Assembly (NCBI RefSeq): GCF_013410215.1 | Contig: NZ_JACCFQ010000001.1 | Coordinates: forward strand, 1,116,001 to 1,180,000 | Length of the DNA: 64,000 nucleotides | DNA from: Nesterenkonia sandarakina | Lineage (GTDB): Bacteria > Actinomycetota > Actinomycetes > Actinomycetales > Micrococcaceae | Direction of reading: 5' to 3' | Shown: piece after piece, positions 28,109 to 36,028 of the stretch | How positions within the stretch are numbered: position 1 is the first letter of the stretch | Layout: each line of letters begins with the position of its first letter | Position numbers and translations under genes: made by a program | Notes under the pieces: model-generated | Told to the model about the DNA's origin: nothing | Databases searched by the model: none | The model's input: only the letters and a program-made list of their open reading frames with translations

Positions 28109-29086
28109 ATGTCGAGCAGGAGCAGGCCCCGTGACAGCATCCGGCTCACCGGACTCACAGCCACCGGCCACCACGGAGTCTTCGACTTCGAGAAGCGCGA
28201 GGGCCAGACCTTCCGGGTCGATGTGGAACTCACCCTGGACTTCCGTGCGGCCGGTCGCAGCGATGACCTGGCTGACACGGTCTCCTATGTGGAGATCGCC
28301 GAACTGGTCCAGGCCGGGATCACCGGGGCGCCCTTCGACCTGATCGAGGCGCTCGCCGAGCATCTGGCCCGGGCGATCCTGCGCAGAGACGAGCGCATCG
28401 CCGCGACCGAGGTGACCGTGCACAAGCCCCAGGCTCCGCTTCCGCAGAGCTTCCAGGACGTCTCGGTGACGGCCCGTCGGGACCGTGCCGACCTCTTGGC
28501 CGACCCCGCGGCCGACCTGGCCCCCGACCTGGCTGCCGGACAGACCTCCGGGCAGGACCCCGCGGGGGCATCCGGCGCCGAGGTCGCTGCGGTGCTGGCC
28601 CTGGGCTCGAACCTCGGCGAGTCCGCCGTGACCCTGGCCTCCGCGGTCACCGCGCTGGAGGGGACCCAGCGGGTCCGGGTCCTGAAGCAGTCCCCGGTGG
28701 CCCGGACCAGTCCCGTGGGAGGACCGGCCGATCAGCCGGACTTCCTGAACCAGGTCATCGAGATCGCGACCACGCTGAGCCCGCAGGAGCTGCTCCGGCG
28801 CACCCAGGCCATCGAGGCGGAGCACCACCGAGCCCGCGGCGCGGAGAACGGCGAGATCCGCTGGGGTCCGCGCACCCTGGACATCGACATCATCAGCTAC
28901 GGGCAGGAGCGGATCTCCTCGGAGACGCTGCAGGTGCCGCATCCCCGGGCCGCCCAGCGCGGATTCGTGCTGGTGCCCTGGACCTGGATGGACCCACAGG
29001 CGCACCTGGCAGGGCGCCCCGTGGCCGAACTGGCCCGGGACACCGCAGACTTCGACACCGTGCAGCCGCTGGAGCATGCACCGTGA
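28109..29086 (+). CDS. folBK: Bifunctional dihydroneopterin aldolase / HPPK (FolB-FolK fusion)
   Basis: Two folate enzymes in one 325-residue chain. Residues 1-125 are dihydroneopterin aldolase (GLTATGHHGVFDFEKREGQTF, DLIEALAEHLA). Residues about 125-160 form an Ala/Asp-rich linker. From about 160 to the end is 6-hydroxymethyl-7,8-dihydropterin pyrophosphokinase (LALGSNLGES, RWGPRTLDIDIISYG with the Mg-binding Asp pair, VPHPRAAQRGFVLVP). It starts 4 bp after folP and its stop overlaps the next GTG. Such fusions occur in several Micrococcales; M. tuberculosis has two separate genes. Confidence 0.95.
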   Translation: MSSRSRPRDSIRLTGLTATGHHGVFDFEKREGQTFRVDVELTLDFRAAGRSDDLADTVSYVEIAELVQAGITGAPFDLIEALAEHLARAILRRDERIAATEVTVHKPQAPLPQSFQDVSVTARRDRADLLADPAADLAPDLAAGQTSGQDPAGASGAEVAAVLALGSNLGESAVTLASAVTALEGTQRVRVLKQSPVARTSPVGGPADQPDFLNQVIEIATTLSPQELLRRTQAIEAEHHRARGAENGEIRWGPRTLDIDIISYGQERISSETLQVPHPRAAQRGFVLVPWTWMDPQAHLAGRPVAELARDTADFDTVQPLEHAP

Positions 29087-29631
29087 GCCGGCTCTCCGCC
29101 CTGCGCCTGCTGCTCATCGCAGCCCTGGCCGCCCTGACCGGATTCATCACCACGGTCTGGATGTCGGCCCAGGGGATGGGCTCCCCGGTGCTGCCGCGCA
29201 CCTCCCTGGTCACCGTGCTCGGCATCGCGCTGATCGTGCTGACCCTGGGGCTGCTGGTCTGGCGCGACCAGCGCCGGATCGCGAGGGCCGCGGCGCAGGG
29301 CCGGCGTCGTCAGCGCAGCCTGCACCCGCTGCACGCGGTGCGGGTGCTGACCGCGGGCCAGGCCGGAGCCTATGCGGGGGCGCTGATCGCGGGCTGGCAT
29401 GCGGGTATCCTCGGTGACCTGGTCCCCGCGGCGGCGCTGACCGCGCCGAACGTGAACTCATCCTTGTTGATGATCACGGGCGGCGTGATCTGGGTGATCA
29501 TTGGATTCGTCGTCGAGCTGCTCTGCAGGGTTCCGCCGGATGAGAATCCAACGGGCCAGCAGCGCCGCGGACCGACCAGACGCGACACAGGACAAATACC
29601 CGAGGAGGGCTATGCCCGCGGAACCCATTGA
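29083..29631 (+). CDS. DUF3180 membrane protein
   Basis: The 182-residue protein has four hydrophobic helices (about 6-27, 40-60, 88-110, 125-147) and belongs to the DUF3180 family, which sits after folK in many actinobacteria (Rv3605c in M. tuberculosis). Its function is unknown. The GTG start overlaps the folBK stop. The C-terminal 30 residues are charged and cytoplasmic. The reading frame overlaps the start of the next gene by 20 bp. Confidence 0.85.
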   Translation: MSRLSALRLLLIAALAALTGFITTVWMSAQGMGSPVLPRTSLVTVLGIALIVLTLGLLVWRDQRRIARAAAQGRRRQRSLHPLHAVRVLTAGQAGAYAGALIAGWHAGILGDLVPAAALTAPNVNSSLLMITGGVIWVIIGFVVELLCRVPPDENPTGQQRRGPTRRDTGQIPEEGYARGTH

Positions 29632-30124
29632 CCCCACCGGTGTCACCTGGACCCGAGTGGACGAGCGGTACATCACCGTGAAGTTCATCACCGGGATCCT
29701 CGGCTGGGCGATCACAGCGGCGATCGTCGCGACCCCGATCGTGCTCGACGCGATCGGCGTCTTCGGAGGCATTCCACTGTGGATCAAGATCGCTGTCTCC
29801 GCCGTGGTGCTGGTCTGGGCGGCCGTCGATCTGAGTCTGATCCCTCGACGCATCCGCTCCATCGGCTACCACGAGCGCGAGGACGACCTGCTGATCCGCC
29901 GCGGCATCCTCTTCCAGCGGATGGTCGCGGTGCCCTACGGGCGGCTGCAGTACGTGGACATCGAGGCCGGCCCACTGATGCGCCGCTACGGTCTGTGCAC
30001 TGTGCAGCTGAAGACCGCAGCCGCGGCCACCGACGCTGTCATCCCGGGGGCCTCGCGTCAGGAGGGTGCGCGGCTTCGGGAAGAGCTCTCCATCCGTGGC
30101 CAGGCCCGGCTGGCCGGTCTGTGA
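29612..30124 (+). CDS. Bacterial PH-domain membrane protein, YdbS-like
   Basis: The 170-residue protein has two transmembrane helices (about 22-45 and 50-72) followed by a bacterial PH (bPH2/DUF304) domain: REDDLLIRRGILFQRMVAVPYGRLQYVDIEAGPLMRRYG is characteristic in content. GAGGAGG 4 nt before the ATG sets the start. It overlaps the stop region of DUF3180 and the GTG of its partner gene. YdbS/YdbT pairs are membrane proteins of unclear role; in Bacillus they protect against a bacteriocin (amylocyclicin/LCI-type data exist for YdbST). Confidence 0.85.
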   Translation: MPAEPIDPTGVTWTRVDERYITVKFITGILGWAITAAIVATPIVLDAIGVFGGIPLWIKIAVSAVVLVWAAVDLSLIPRRIRSIGYHEREDDLLIRRGILFQRMVAVPYGRLQYVDIEAGPLMRRYGLCTVQLKTAAAATDAVIPGASRQEGARLREELSIRGQARLAGL

Positions 30125-32001
30125 GCGCGGACATGGAGGACCAGGCCACCGAGCAGCAGCCCTCCGGGGGTCAGGCTGGCGGGGAATCCGCCGCCGCGAC
30201 CGAGCGGTGGTTCGATGCCAGCTGGACCAAGGTCCACCCGCTGAGCCCGCTGGTGCGCGGCGGACTCGCCGTCGTCGCGATCCCCGGCATCTTTCTCAGC
30301 TACAACTGGCAGACCTGGACGGACGCCTGGCAGGCGTTCCGCAGCGGAGAGATCCAGCGCAGCGTGGAGTCCAACCCCACGCCGTTCCTGCTCGGTGCGC
30401 TTGCAGTGCTGCTGGTGATCGCGCTGATCTTCGCCGGCTTCGTGCTCTCCTGGTGGTTCACCCGGTACAAGATCACCGCCGAGCACGTGATGATGAAATC
30501 GGGGATCTTCGTGCGCCAGCACCGTCAGGCCCGGATCGACCGGGTCCAGGCGGTGGACCTGCGCCAGCCGCTGCTGGCCCGACTCACCGGCCTCGCCGAG
30601 CTCAAGTTCGAGGTGGCAGAGGGCGACGGCACCGCCGCGACCCTGGCGTTCTTGAAGAAGACCCAGGCCGAAGAGCTGCGCTCGGAGATCATGGACCGCG
30701 CGGCGGGCCGTGACGAGCCCGCTGCGAGCGCCGAGCGCCCATCCCCCGCGCAGGGCTATCCGGCTCCGGGGCCTCTGCACGGGGCTGGGCACCCCGGCTA
30801 CCCAGACCAGGCCCTCCCGGTCGACGCCGACTCAACCCAGGGCCCGTCCGGAGCGGTCCCTTCCGAGGCGGCCCAACGTCCGGCCATGGCTGCGGATCGG
30901 CTGATCGCCAAGGTCCCCACCGGTCGGCTGATCGGCTCGGTGCTCAGCGGCTGGGGCACGGTCTTCGTGCTGATCATCGTGCTCACCGCGGTGATCGGTC
31001 TCGGAATCGGCCTCAGCTTCGGCGCCGACGGCGGATCGGCCTCGGTCTGGGCGGTGCTCACCGGAGCTGCGCTTCCCGCCGTGATTCCCATGGGGATCGC
31101 CGCCATCACGATCTACTACCAGCAGTTCAGCACCGGCTTCGGATTCACCTCCACCGCCACCAGCTCCGGGCTGCGCGTGCGCTACGGACTGCTCGAGACC
31201 ACCAACCAGACGATCCCGCCCGGGCGGGTGCAGGCGCTGCAGATCCAGCAGCCGGTGCTCTGGCGCCCGTTCAAGTGGTTCAAGATCGTGGTGACCGTGG
31301 CCGGCTACGGCATCGGAGAGAAGCGCTCGGTGCTGCTGCCGGTGGGCCGGCTCGACGACGTCATGGCCACCGCCGCGGAGATGTTCCCTGACCTGCAGGT
31401 TCAGAACCCCGAAGAGGTGTTCACCGCCGGTCTCACCGGTGTGGGCACGGAGCTCGGCTACTCCGAGGTGCCCCGTCGGGCCCGCTTCTTCGACCCCATC
31501 GTGCGCCGGCGGCGCGGATTCCGCACCACACCGACCGCGCTGATGTTCCGCGATGGGAGAGCCTCGCGGCAGCTGACCATGGTCCCGCATGAACGGATCC
31601 AGTCGCTGAGTCTGCACCAGGGGCCGCTGCAGCGCCGTCGGAGGATCGCAGACATCTCCATCCACTCTCCAGCCGGCCCGTTCGCGGCCAAGCTGAAGAA
31701 CCAGGACCTGCACGCGGTCCAGGATCTCTTCGAATACGAGTCCCAGCAGGCCGCCAGGGCTCGGCGCTACAGCGACCGCAACCACTGGATGCGTCCCGAG
31801 GAGCTCCAGGAGTTCGAGCGCAAGGCCGCCGAGGCGCTGGCCGCACCGGAGGCCCCCCACGCTGCAGAGCCTGACGCTGCGGGTTCGCTCGCCGAGGCAC
31901 CCCACGGCCCCGCCTCGCCCGCCGCACCGCAAGACCCCGCCGCACCGCGAGACCCCGCCGTACCCCCGACTCATCAGGAGCAGGAGCCCCGTGACCGTTG
32001 A
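30121..32001 (+). CDS. Bacterial PH-domain membrane protein, YdbT-like
   Basis: The 626-residue partner of the preceding protein. It has repeated bPH2 units (around residues 115-200, 355-430 and 480-560), each with a segment like HRQARIDRVQAVDLRQPLLAR or TIPPGRVQALQIQQPVLWRP, and hydrophobic helix pairs between them. Disordered Pro/Ala-rich linkers lie at about 200-260 and at the C-terminus. GTG 30121 overlaps the previous TGA; an ATG 12 bp later is an alternative. The C-terminus overlaps the next gene by 11 bp. Likely forms a membrane complex with the YdbS-like protein (inference). Confidence 0.85.
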   Translation: MSADMEDQATEQQPSGGQAGGESAAATERWFDASWTKVHPLSPLVRGGLAVVAIPGIFLSYNWQTWTDAWQAFRSGEIQRSVESNPTPFLLGALAVLLVIALIFAGFVLSWWFTRYKITAEHVMMKSGIFVRQHRQARIDRVQAVDLRQPLLARLTGLAELKFEVAEGDGTAATLAFLKKTQAEELRSEIMDRAAGRDEPAASAERPSPAQGYPAPGPLHGAGHPGYPDQALPVDADSTQGPSGAVPSEAAQRPAMAADRLIAKVPTGRLIGSVLSGWGTVFVLIIVLTAVIGLGIGLSFGADGGSASVWAVLTGAALPAVIPMGIAAITIYYQQFSTGFGFTSTATSSGLRVRYGLLETTNQTIPPGRVQALQIQQPVLWRPFKWFKIVVTVAGYGIGEKRSVLLPVGRLDDVMATAAEMFPDLQVQNPEEVFTAGLTGVGTELGYSEVPRRARFFDPIVRRRRGFRTTPTALMFRDGRASRQLTMVPHERIQSLSLHQGPLQRRRRIADISIHSPAGPFAAKLKNQDLHAVQDLFEYESQQAARARRYSDRNHWMRPEELQEFERKAAEALAAPEAPHAAEPDAAGSLAEAPHGPASPAAPQDPAAPRDPAVPPTHQEQEPRDR

Positions 32002-32917
32002 TCAGCCCGTGGACCCCTACGCCGCGGAGCTCCCGCCCGCCCAGCGGGAAGGCCGCCTCGGCGTCGGAGTGATCTCCGCCGGGAAGGTCGGCTCGGTGCT
32101 GGGCGCCGCGCTGCGCGGTGCCGGTCACTCGGTGATCGGCGCCCATGCCGTCTCCGAGGACTCGCGCAACCGGGCGGAGTCCCTGCTGGGCGGGGTGCCG
32201 GTGCTGGAGATCCCGGAGATCATGCGCCGCGCCGAGCTGGTGCTGCTCGCGGTGCCCGACGACGCCGTGGCCGAGCTGGTCTCCGGGCTGGCCGAGGCCG
32301 GGCACATCCAGGCCGGGCAGCTGATCGTGCACACCTCCGGGCGCTACGGCACTGAGGTGCTCGCCCCTGCCCAGAGCCGCGGGGCCATCGGGCTGGCGAT
32401 CCACCCCGCGATGACCTTCACCGGGCTGAGCATGGACCTGCAGAAGCTGCACACCTGCGCCTTCGGGGTGACCGCGCCGGGCCCGGTGCTGCCGATCGCT
32501 CAGGCCCTGGTGGTGGAGATGGGCGGGGAGCCGGTGGTCATCCGGGAGCCCGACCGGCTCACCTATCACGCGGCGCTGGCGCATGCCTCGAACCACCTGA
32601 ACACGATCACCGGTCAGTCCGCAGAGATGCTGCACCGGATCGGGGTGGATCATGCCGAGACCGTCCTGCGCCCGCTGATGCAGGCCTCTCTGGACAACGC
32701 GCTGGCCTCTGGGGAGAGCGCGCTGACCGGCCCGGTGGCGCGCGGCGACACCGGCACCCTGCGGCGTCACGTGCAGCTCCTGGCGGGCTCGGAGCTGCCG
32801 GCGGACATCCGCACCGCTTATATGGCGATGGCCAGGGCCACCACCCAGCGCGCCCTGGACCGCGGCGTGATCACCTCGGGGAAGGCCGCAGAGCTGCTCG
32901 ACGTCCTCGACGCCTGA
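31991..32917 (+). CDS. Rossmann-like / DUF2520 protein
   Basis: The 308-residue protein has an N-terminal NAD(P)-binding Rossmann domain (GVISAGKVGSVLGAALRGAGH) and a helical C-terminal DUF2520 domain (HAALAHASNHLNTITGQSAEML), a layout like that of ketopantoate and proline reductases. The family (M. tuberculosis Rv3603c) is almost always encoded just before panC, as here with a 31-bp gap. An oxidoreductase role in pantothenate synthesis has been suggested by context; I cannot confirm it. GTG start with AGGAG 8 bases upstream, inside the preceding reading frame. Confidence 0.85.
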   Translation: MTVDQPVDPYAAELPPAQREGRLGVGVISAGKVGSVLGAALRGAGHSVIGAHAVSEDSRNRAESLLGGVPVLEIPEIMRRAELVLLAVPDDAVAELVSGLAEAGHIQAGQLIVHTSGRYGTEVLAPAQSRGAIGLAIHPAMTFTGLSMDLQKLHTCAFGVTAPGPVLPIAQALVVEMGGEPVVIREPDRLTYHAALAHASNHLNTITGQSAEMLHRIGVDHAETVLRPLMQASLDNALASGESALTGPVARGDTGTLRRHVQLLAGSELPADIRTAYMAMARATTQRALDRGVITSGKAAELLDVLDA

Positions 32918-32936
32918 CCCGGCGCCGTCACGGACC

Positions 32937-32942
32937 TAGACT
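32937..32942 (+). promoter_or_regulatory. -10 element of panC (leaderless arrangement)
   Basis: TAGACT ends 6 nt before the GTG start at 32949, so panC seems to have its own leaderless promoter after the DUF2520 gene. Confidence 0.55.
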
Positions 32943-32948
32943 GGTCCG

Positions 32949-33890
32949 GTGAATCCACCGCAGGTCCTGACCACCATCGCCAGTTTCCGCGCCGCGCTCG
33001 CCGAGGCGGTCGCCGGGCACCTCCAGCAGCATGGGTCCGCCCCGGTCGTCGGATTGGTCCCCACCATGGGGGCGCTGCACTCCGGGCATGGCGTGCTGAT
33101 CGACGCCGCCCGGGCAGCCTCGGACATCGTCATCGCCTCGATCTTCGTGAACCCGTTGCAGTTCGACGACGACGCCGACTACCAGCACTATCCGCGCACC
33201 CCGGAGCAGGACGTCGCCCTGCTGGGCGAGCACGGGGTGGATCTGATCTTCCTCCCGGAGATCGCCGAGATGTACCCCGGTGACCCCCATCTCCCGCAGG
33301 TCCGGGTCAGCGCTGGGGAGCTCGGACATCGCTGGGAGGGCGCGGCCCGCCCCGGACACTTTGACGGGGTGGTCACCGTGGTCGCGAAGCTCTTCAACAT
33401 CATGAGCCCCCCGGCGCCGGGGAGACTCGAGGCCTGGTTCGGCGCCAAAGATGCCGAGCAGGTCGCGATCATCACTCGGATGACCGCAGACCTGAACCTC
33501 GATGTGGTCATCCGCACGGTCTCGATCGTGCGCGATGAGCACGGACTTGCCCGTTCCAGCCGGAATCAGCGTCTGGATGAGCATGACTACGCTTCCGCGC
33601 TCGCGCTCTCCGCCGCGCTCTTCGCCCTGGAGGACGACGCCGCGGCCGGGCGGCCCCTGGGGCTGGCCGATCAGGTCTCGGAGCTGAACGCGACCACCGG
33701 TGTGGATCTGGACTACCTGGTGGTCGTGGACCCGGGCACCCTGCGGGAGCTTCACCCCGGAGGGGATCTGCTGGACGTGCACGGGGTCCTGCAGGGACCG
33801 GCCCTGGCGCTGATCGCGGCCCGGGTGGGTCCGGTGCGACTGATCGACAACATCTCGCTGGATCCGGGCAGGTCACAGCCTCGGGAGTAG
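32949..33890 (+). CDS. panC: Pantothenate synthetase
   Basis: The 313-residue ligase condenses pantoate and beta-alanine with ATP. The nucleotide site segments VPTMGALHSGHGVLI and SIFVNPLQFDDDADY, the FDGVVTVVAKLFN motif and FGAKDAEQVAIITRM are canonical. The GTG lies 6 nt after a TAGACT -10 box. panD and a type III pantothenate kinase gene, which follow panC in M. tuberculosis, are absent; an M13 peptidase gene follows instead. Beta-alanine must therefore come from a panD elsewhere or another route. Confidence 0.96.
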   Translation: MNPPQVLTTIASFRAALAEAVAGHLQQHGSAPVVGLVPTMGALHSGHGVLIDAARAASDIVIASIFVNPLQFDDDADYQHYPRTPEQDVALLGEHGVDLIFLPEIAEMYPGDPHLPQVRVSAGELGHRWEGAARPGHFDGVVTVVAKLFNIMSPPAPGRLEAWFGAKDAEQVAIITRMTADLNLDVVIRTVSIVRDEHGLARSSRNQRLDEHDYASALALSAALFALEDDAAAGRPLGLADQVSELNATTGVDLDYLVVVDPGTLRELHPGGDLLDVHGVLQGPALALIAARVGPVRLIDNISLDPGRSQPRE

Positions 33891-33893
33891 GCT
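33888..33893 (+). promoter_or_regulatory. -10 element of the M13 peptidase gene (leaderless arrangement)
   Basis: TAGGCT begins within the panC stop codon region and ends 6 nt before the ATG at 33900. Confidence 0.5.
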
Positions 33894-33899
33894 GAGTCC

Positions 33900-35885
33900 A
33901 TGACCGACACCGCCAGCAGCAGCCCGAACGCCACCGAGTCCTTTCCGTATATCGATCCCGACGTGCGCCCCCAGGATGACCTGCAGCGCCACGTCAACGG
34001 GGAATGGCTCAAGACCGCCGAGATCCCTGCGGACATGGACGCCTATGGGTCCTTCCACGAGCTGCGTGACAAGGCCGAGGCGGATGTTCGGCAGATCCTG
34101 GAGGAGGCCGCGGCGGGAGAGATCGGCGAGGCTGACCCTGCCATCGCCGGGCGCATCGGCGCCTTCTACACCTCCTTCATGGACGCCGAGGCCGCCGAGC
34201 AGCGCGGCCTGGCGCCCATCGAGTCGATGCTCGCCCAGCTGGAGTCCGTGAGCAGCGCCGAGGACCTGGTGCGGCTCTCCGCCTCCTGGCAGCGCCAGGG
34301 CGTGGGCGGGATCTTCGTCGCCGGGGCGATGCGCGACGCCGGGGATCCCACCCGGATGCTCTGGCACGTCATGCAGTCTGGGCTCGGTCTGCCCGATGAG
34401 TCCTACTACCGCGAGGAGAAGCTCTCCGAGATCCTCGCGGCCTACCAGGAGCACCTGGTCCGGGTGCTCGAGCTCAGCGGAGTCAGCGACGCCGCCGAGG
34501 CGGCCGCCGACGTCGTCGCTCTGGAGCGGGTCATCGCGCGCAGCCACTGGGACAAGGTGACGCTGCGTGATGCGCAGAAGCGCTACAACCTGGTCACCGA
34601 CGACGAGGCTGAGGCCCTGATGCCGCTGCTGCGGGAGGCGTTCGCCGGCTGGGGGCTGGCCCCGCGGCACACCGCGCAGCTCGTGCTCGCCCAGCCCGAT
34701 GTGCTCCCCGGGATGCAGGCCGCGCTCACCGATCAGCCGCTGCAGACCTGGAAGCTCTGGCTGCGGGTCCAGCTGCTGCGCTGGGCCGCACCGCTGCTGC
34801 ACGAGGAGCTGGTGAACGAGAACTTCGACTTCTATTCCAAGCGGCTCTCCGGGGCGCAGCAGCTCAAGGAGCGCTGGAAGCGCGGAGTCGCGCTGACCAA
34901 CGCCCACCTCGGCGAGGACGTGGCGCAGATCTACGTGGCCCGGCACTACCCGCCCCAGGCGCGGGCCGCGATGGACGAGCTGATCGGTGCGCTCATCGAG
35001 GCCTACCGCGAGTCCATCAGCACGCTGAGCTGGATGGGCGAGGAGACCAGGTCACGCGCCCTCGAGAAGCTGGACGCGTTCAAGCCGATGGTCGGCTTCC
35101 CGGAACGCTGGATCGACTACTCCGGCGTCCAGGTGGACCCGGCGGACGTGGTGGCCAACGTCCGTCGCGCCGCGGCGTTCGAATGGGAGCGTGACATCGC
35201 CAAGCTCGACGAGGGACCGGACCCCGACGAGTGGCACATGAACCCGCAGACCGTGAACGCCTACTACTCTCCGCTGGAGAACGTGATCTGCTTCCCGGCC
35301 GCGATCCTGCAGCCCCCGTTCTTCTCCGCCGAGCGGGACATGGCGCAGAACTTCGGCGCCATCGGGGCAGTGATCGGACATGAGCTGGGCCACGGCTTCG
35401 ATGACCAGGGATCCCGCTACGGCGCCGACGGTTCGCTGAGCAACTGGTGGACCGATGCGGATCGCAGCGCCTTCGAGGAGCGCACCTCCAAGCTGGTGGA
35501 ACAGTACAGCGCCCTGGTGCCGTCCCAGGCCCCGGAGCACACGGTCAACGGCGAGCTGACCCTGGGAGAGAACATCGGGGACCTCGGCGGGCTGGGCATT
35601 GCGCACAAGGCCTACCGGGTATGGCTGCAGGCCCAGGGCACAGAAGCCGACGACGTCGAGGGCTACAGCGCCGATCAGCGGTTCTTCTTCGCCTGGGCGC
35701 AGGCCTGGCGGAACCTCACCCGTCCCGAGCGCGCGGTCACGCTGATCAGCATCGACCCACACTCTCCGGCGGAGTTCCGCGCCACCCAGGTGGTCAAGAA
35801 CCTCGACGCCTTCCACGCCGCGTTCCAGACCCAGCCCGGAGACGGGATGTACCTGCCCCCGCAGGAGCGCGTCACGATCTGGTGA
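33900..35885 (+). CDS. M13 family zinc metallopeptidase (PepO/neprilysin-like)
   Basis: The 661-residue M13 peptidase has the zinc site VIGHELGHGFDDQGSRYG, the third ligand in GENIGDLGGLGIAH, the substrate-binding NAYYSPLENVICFPAAIL and the C-terminal PHSPAEFRATQVVKN. These enzymes cleave oligopeptides. No signal peptide or membrane anchor is visible, so it is likely cytoplasmic or exported by another route. It stands between panC and lysS, where pantothenate/CoA genes are found in relatives, and has its own -10-like box 6 nt before the ATG. Not functionally linked to its neighbours in any evident way. Confidence 0.95.
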   Translation: MTDTASSSPNATESFPYIDPDVRPQDDLQRHVNGEWLKTAEIPADMDAYGSFHELRDKAEADVRQILEEAAAGEIGEADPAIAGRIGAFYTSFMDAEAAEQRGLAPIESMLAQLESVSSAEDLVRLSASWQRQGVGGIFVAGAMRDAGDPTRMLWHVMQSGLGLPDESYYREEKLSEILAAYQEHLVRVLELSGVSDAAEAAADVVALERVIARSHWDKVTLRDAQKRYNLVTDDEAEALMPLLREAFAGWGLAPRHTAQLVLAQPDVLPGMQAALTDQPLQTWKLWLRVQLLRWAAPLLHEELVNENFDFYSKRLSGAQQLKERWKRGVALTNAHLGEDVAQIYVARHYPPQARAAMDELIGALIEAYRESISTLSWMGEETRSRALEKLDAFKPMVGFPERWIDYSGVQVDPADVVANVRRAAAFEWERDIAKLDEGPDPDEWHMNPQTVNAYYSPLENVICFPAAILQPPFFSAERDMAQNFGAIGAVIGHELGHGFDDQGSRYGADGSLSNWWTDADRSAFEERTSKLVEQYSALVPSQAPEHTVNGELTLGENIGDLGGLGIAHKAYRVWLQAQGTEADDVEGYSADQRFFFAWAQAWRNLTRPERAVTLISIDPHSPAEFRATQVVKNLDAFHAAFQTQPGDGMYLPPQERVTIW

Positions 35886-36014
35886 GCCGGGGACCGGACT
35901 GGCGGCGGGCTGGGGTGGTGTCGGGCTGAGCTGAGGGCGGGCCGAGTCAGTGCCGGGTCGGTCCGGGCCGGAGGCAGGCGAGGCCGGCGCGAGTCGGCCA
36001 CGGCGCAAGGCACG

Positions 36015-36020
36015 TAGAAT
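36015..36020 (+). promoter_or_regulatory. -10 element of lysS
   Basis: TAGAAT ends 8 nt before the GTG start at 36029; probably leaderless or nearly so. Confidence 0.5.
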
Positions 36021-36028
36021 ATTCGACT

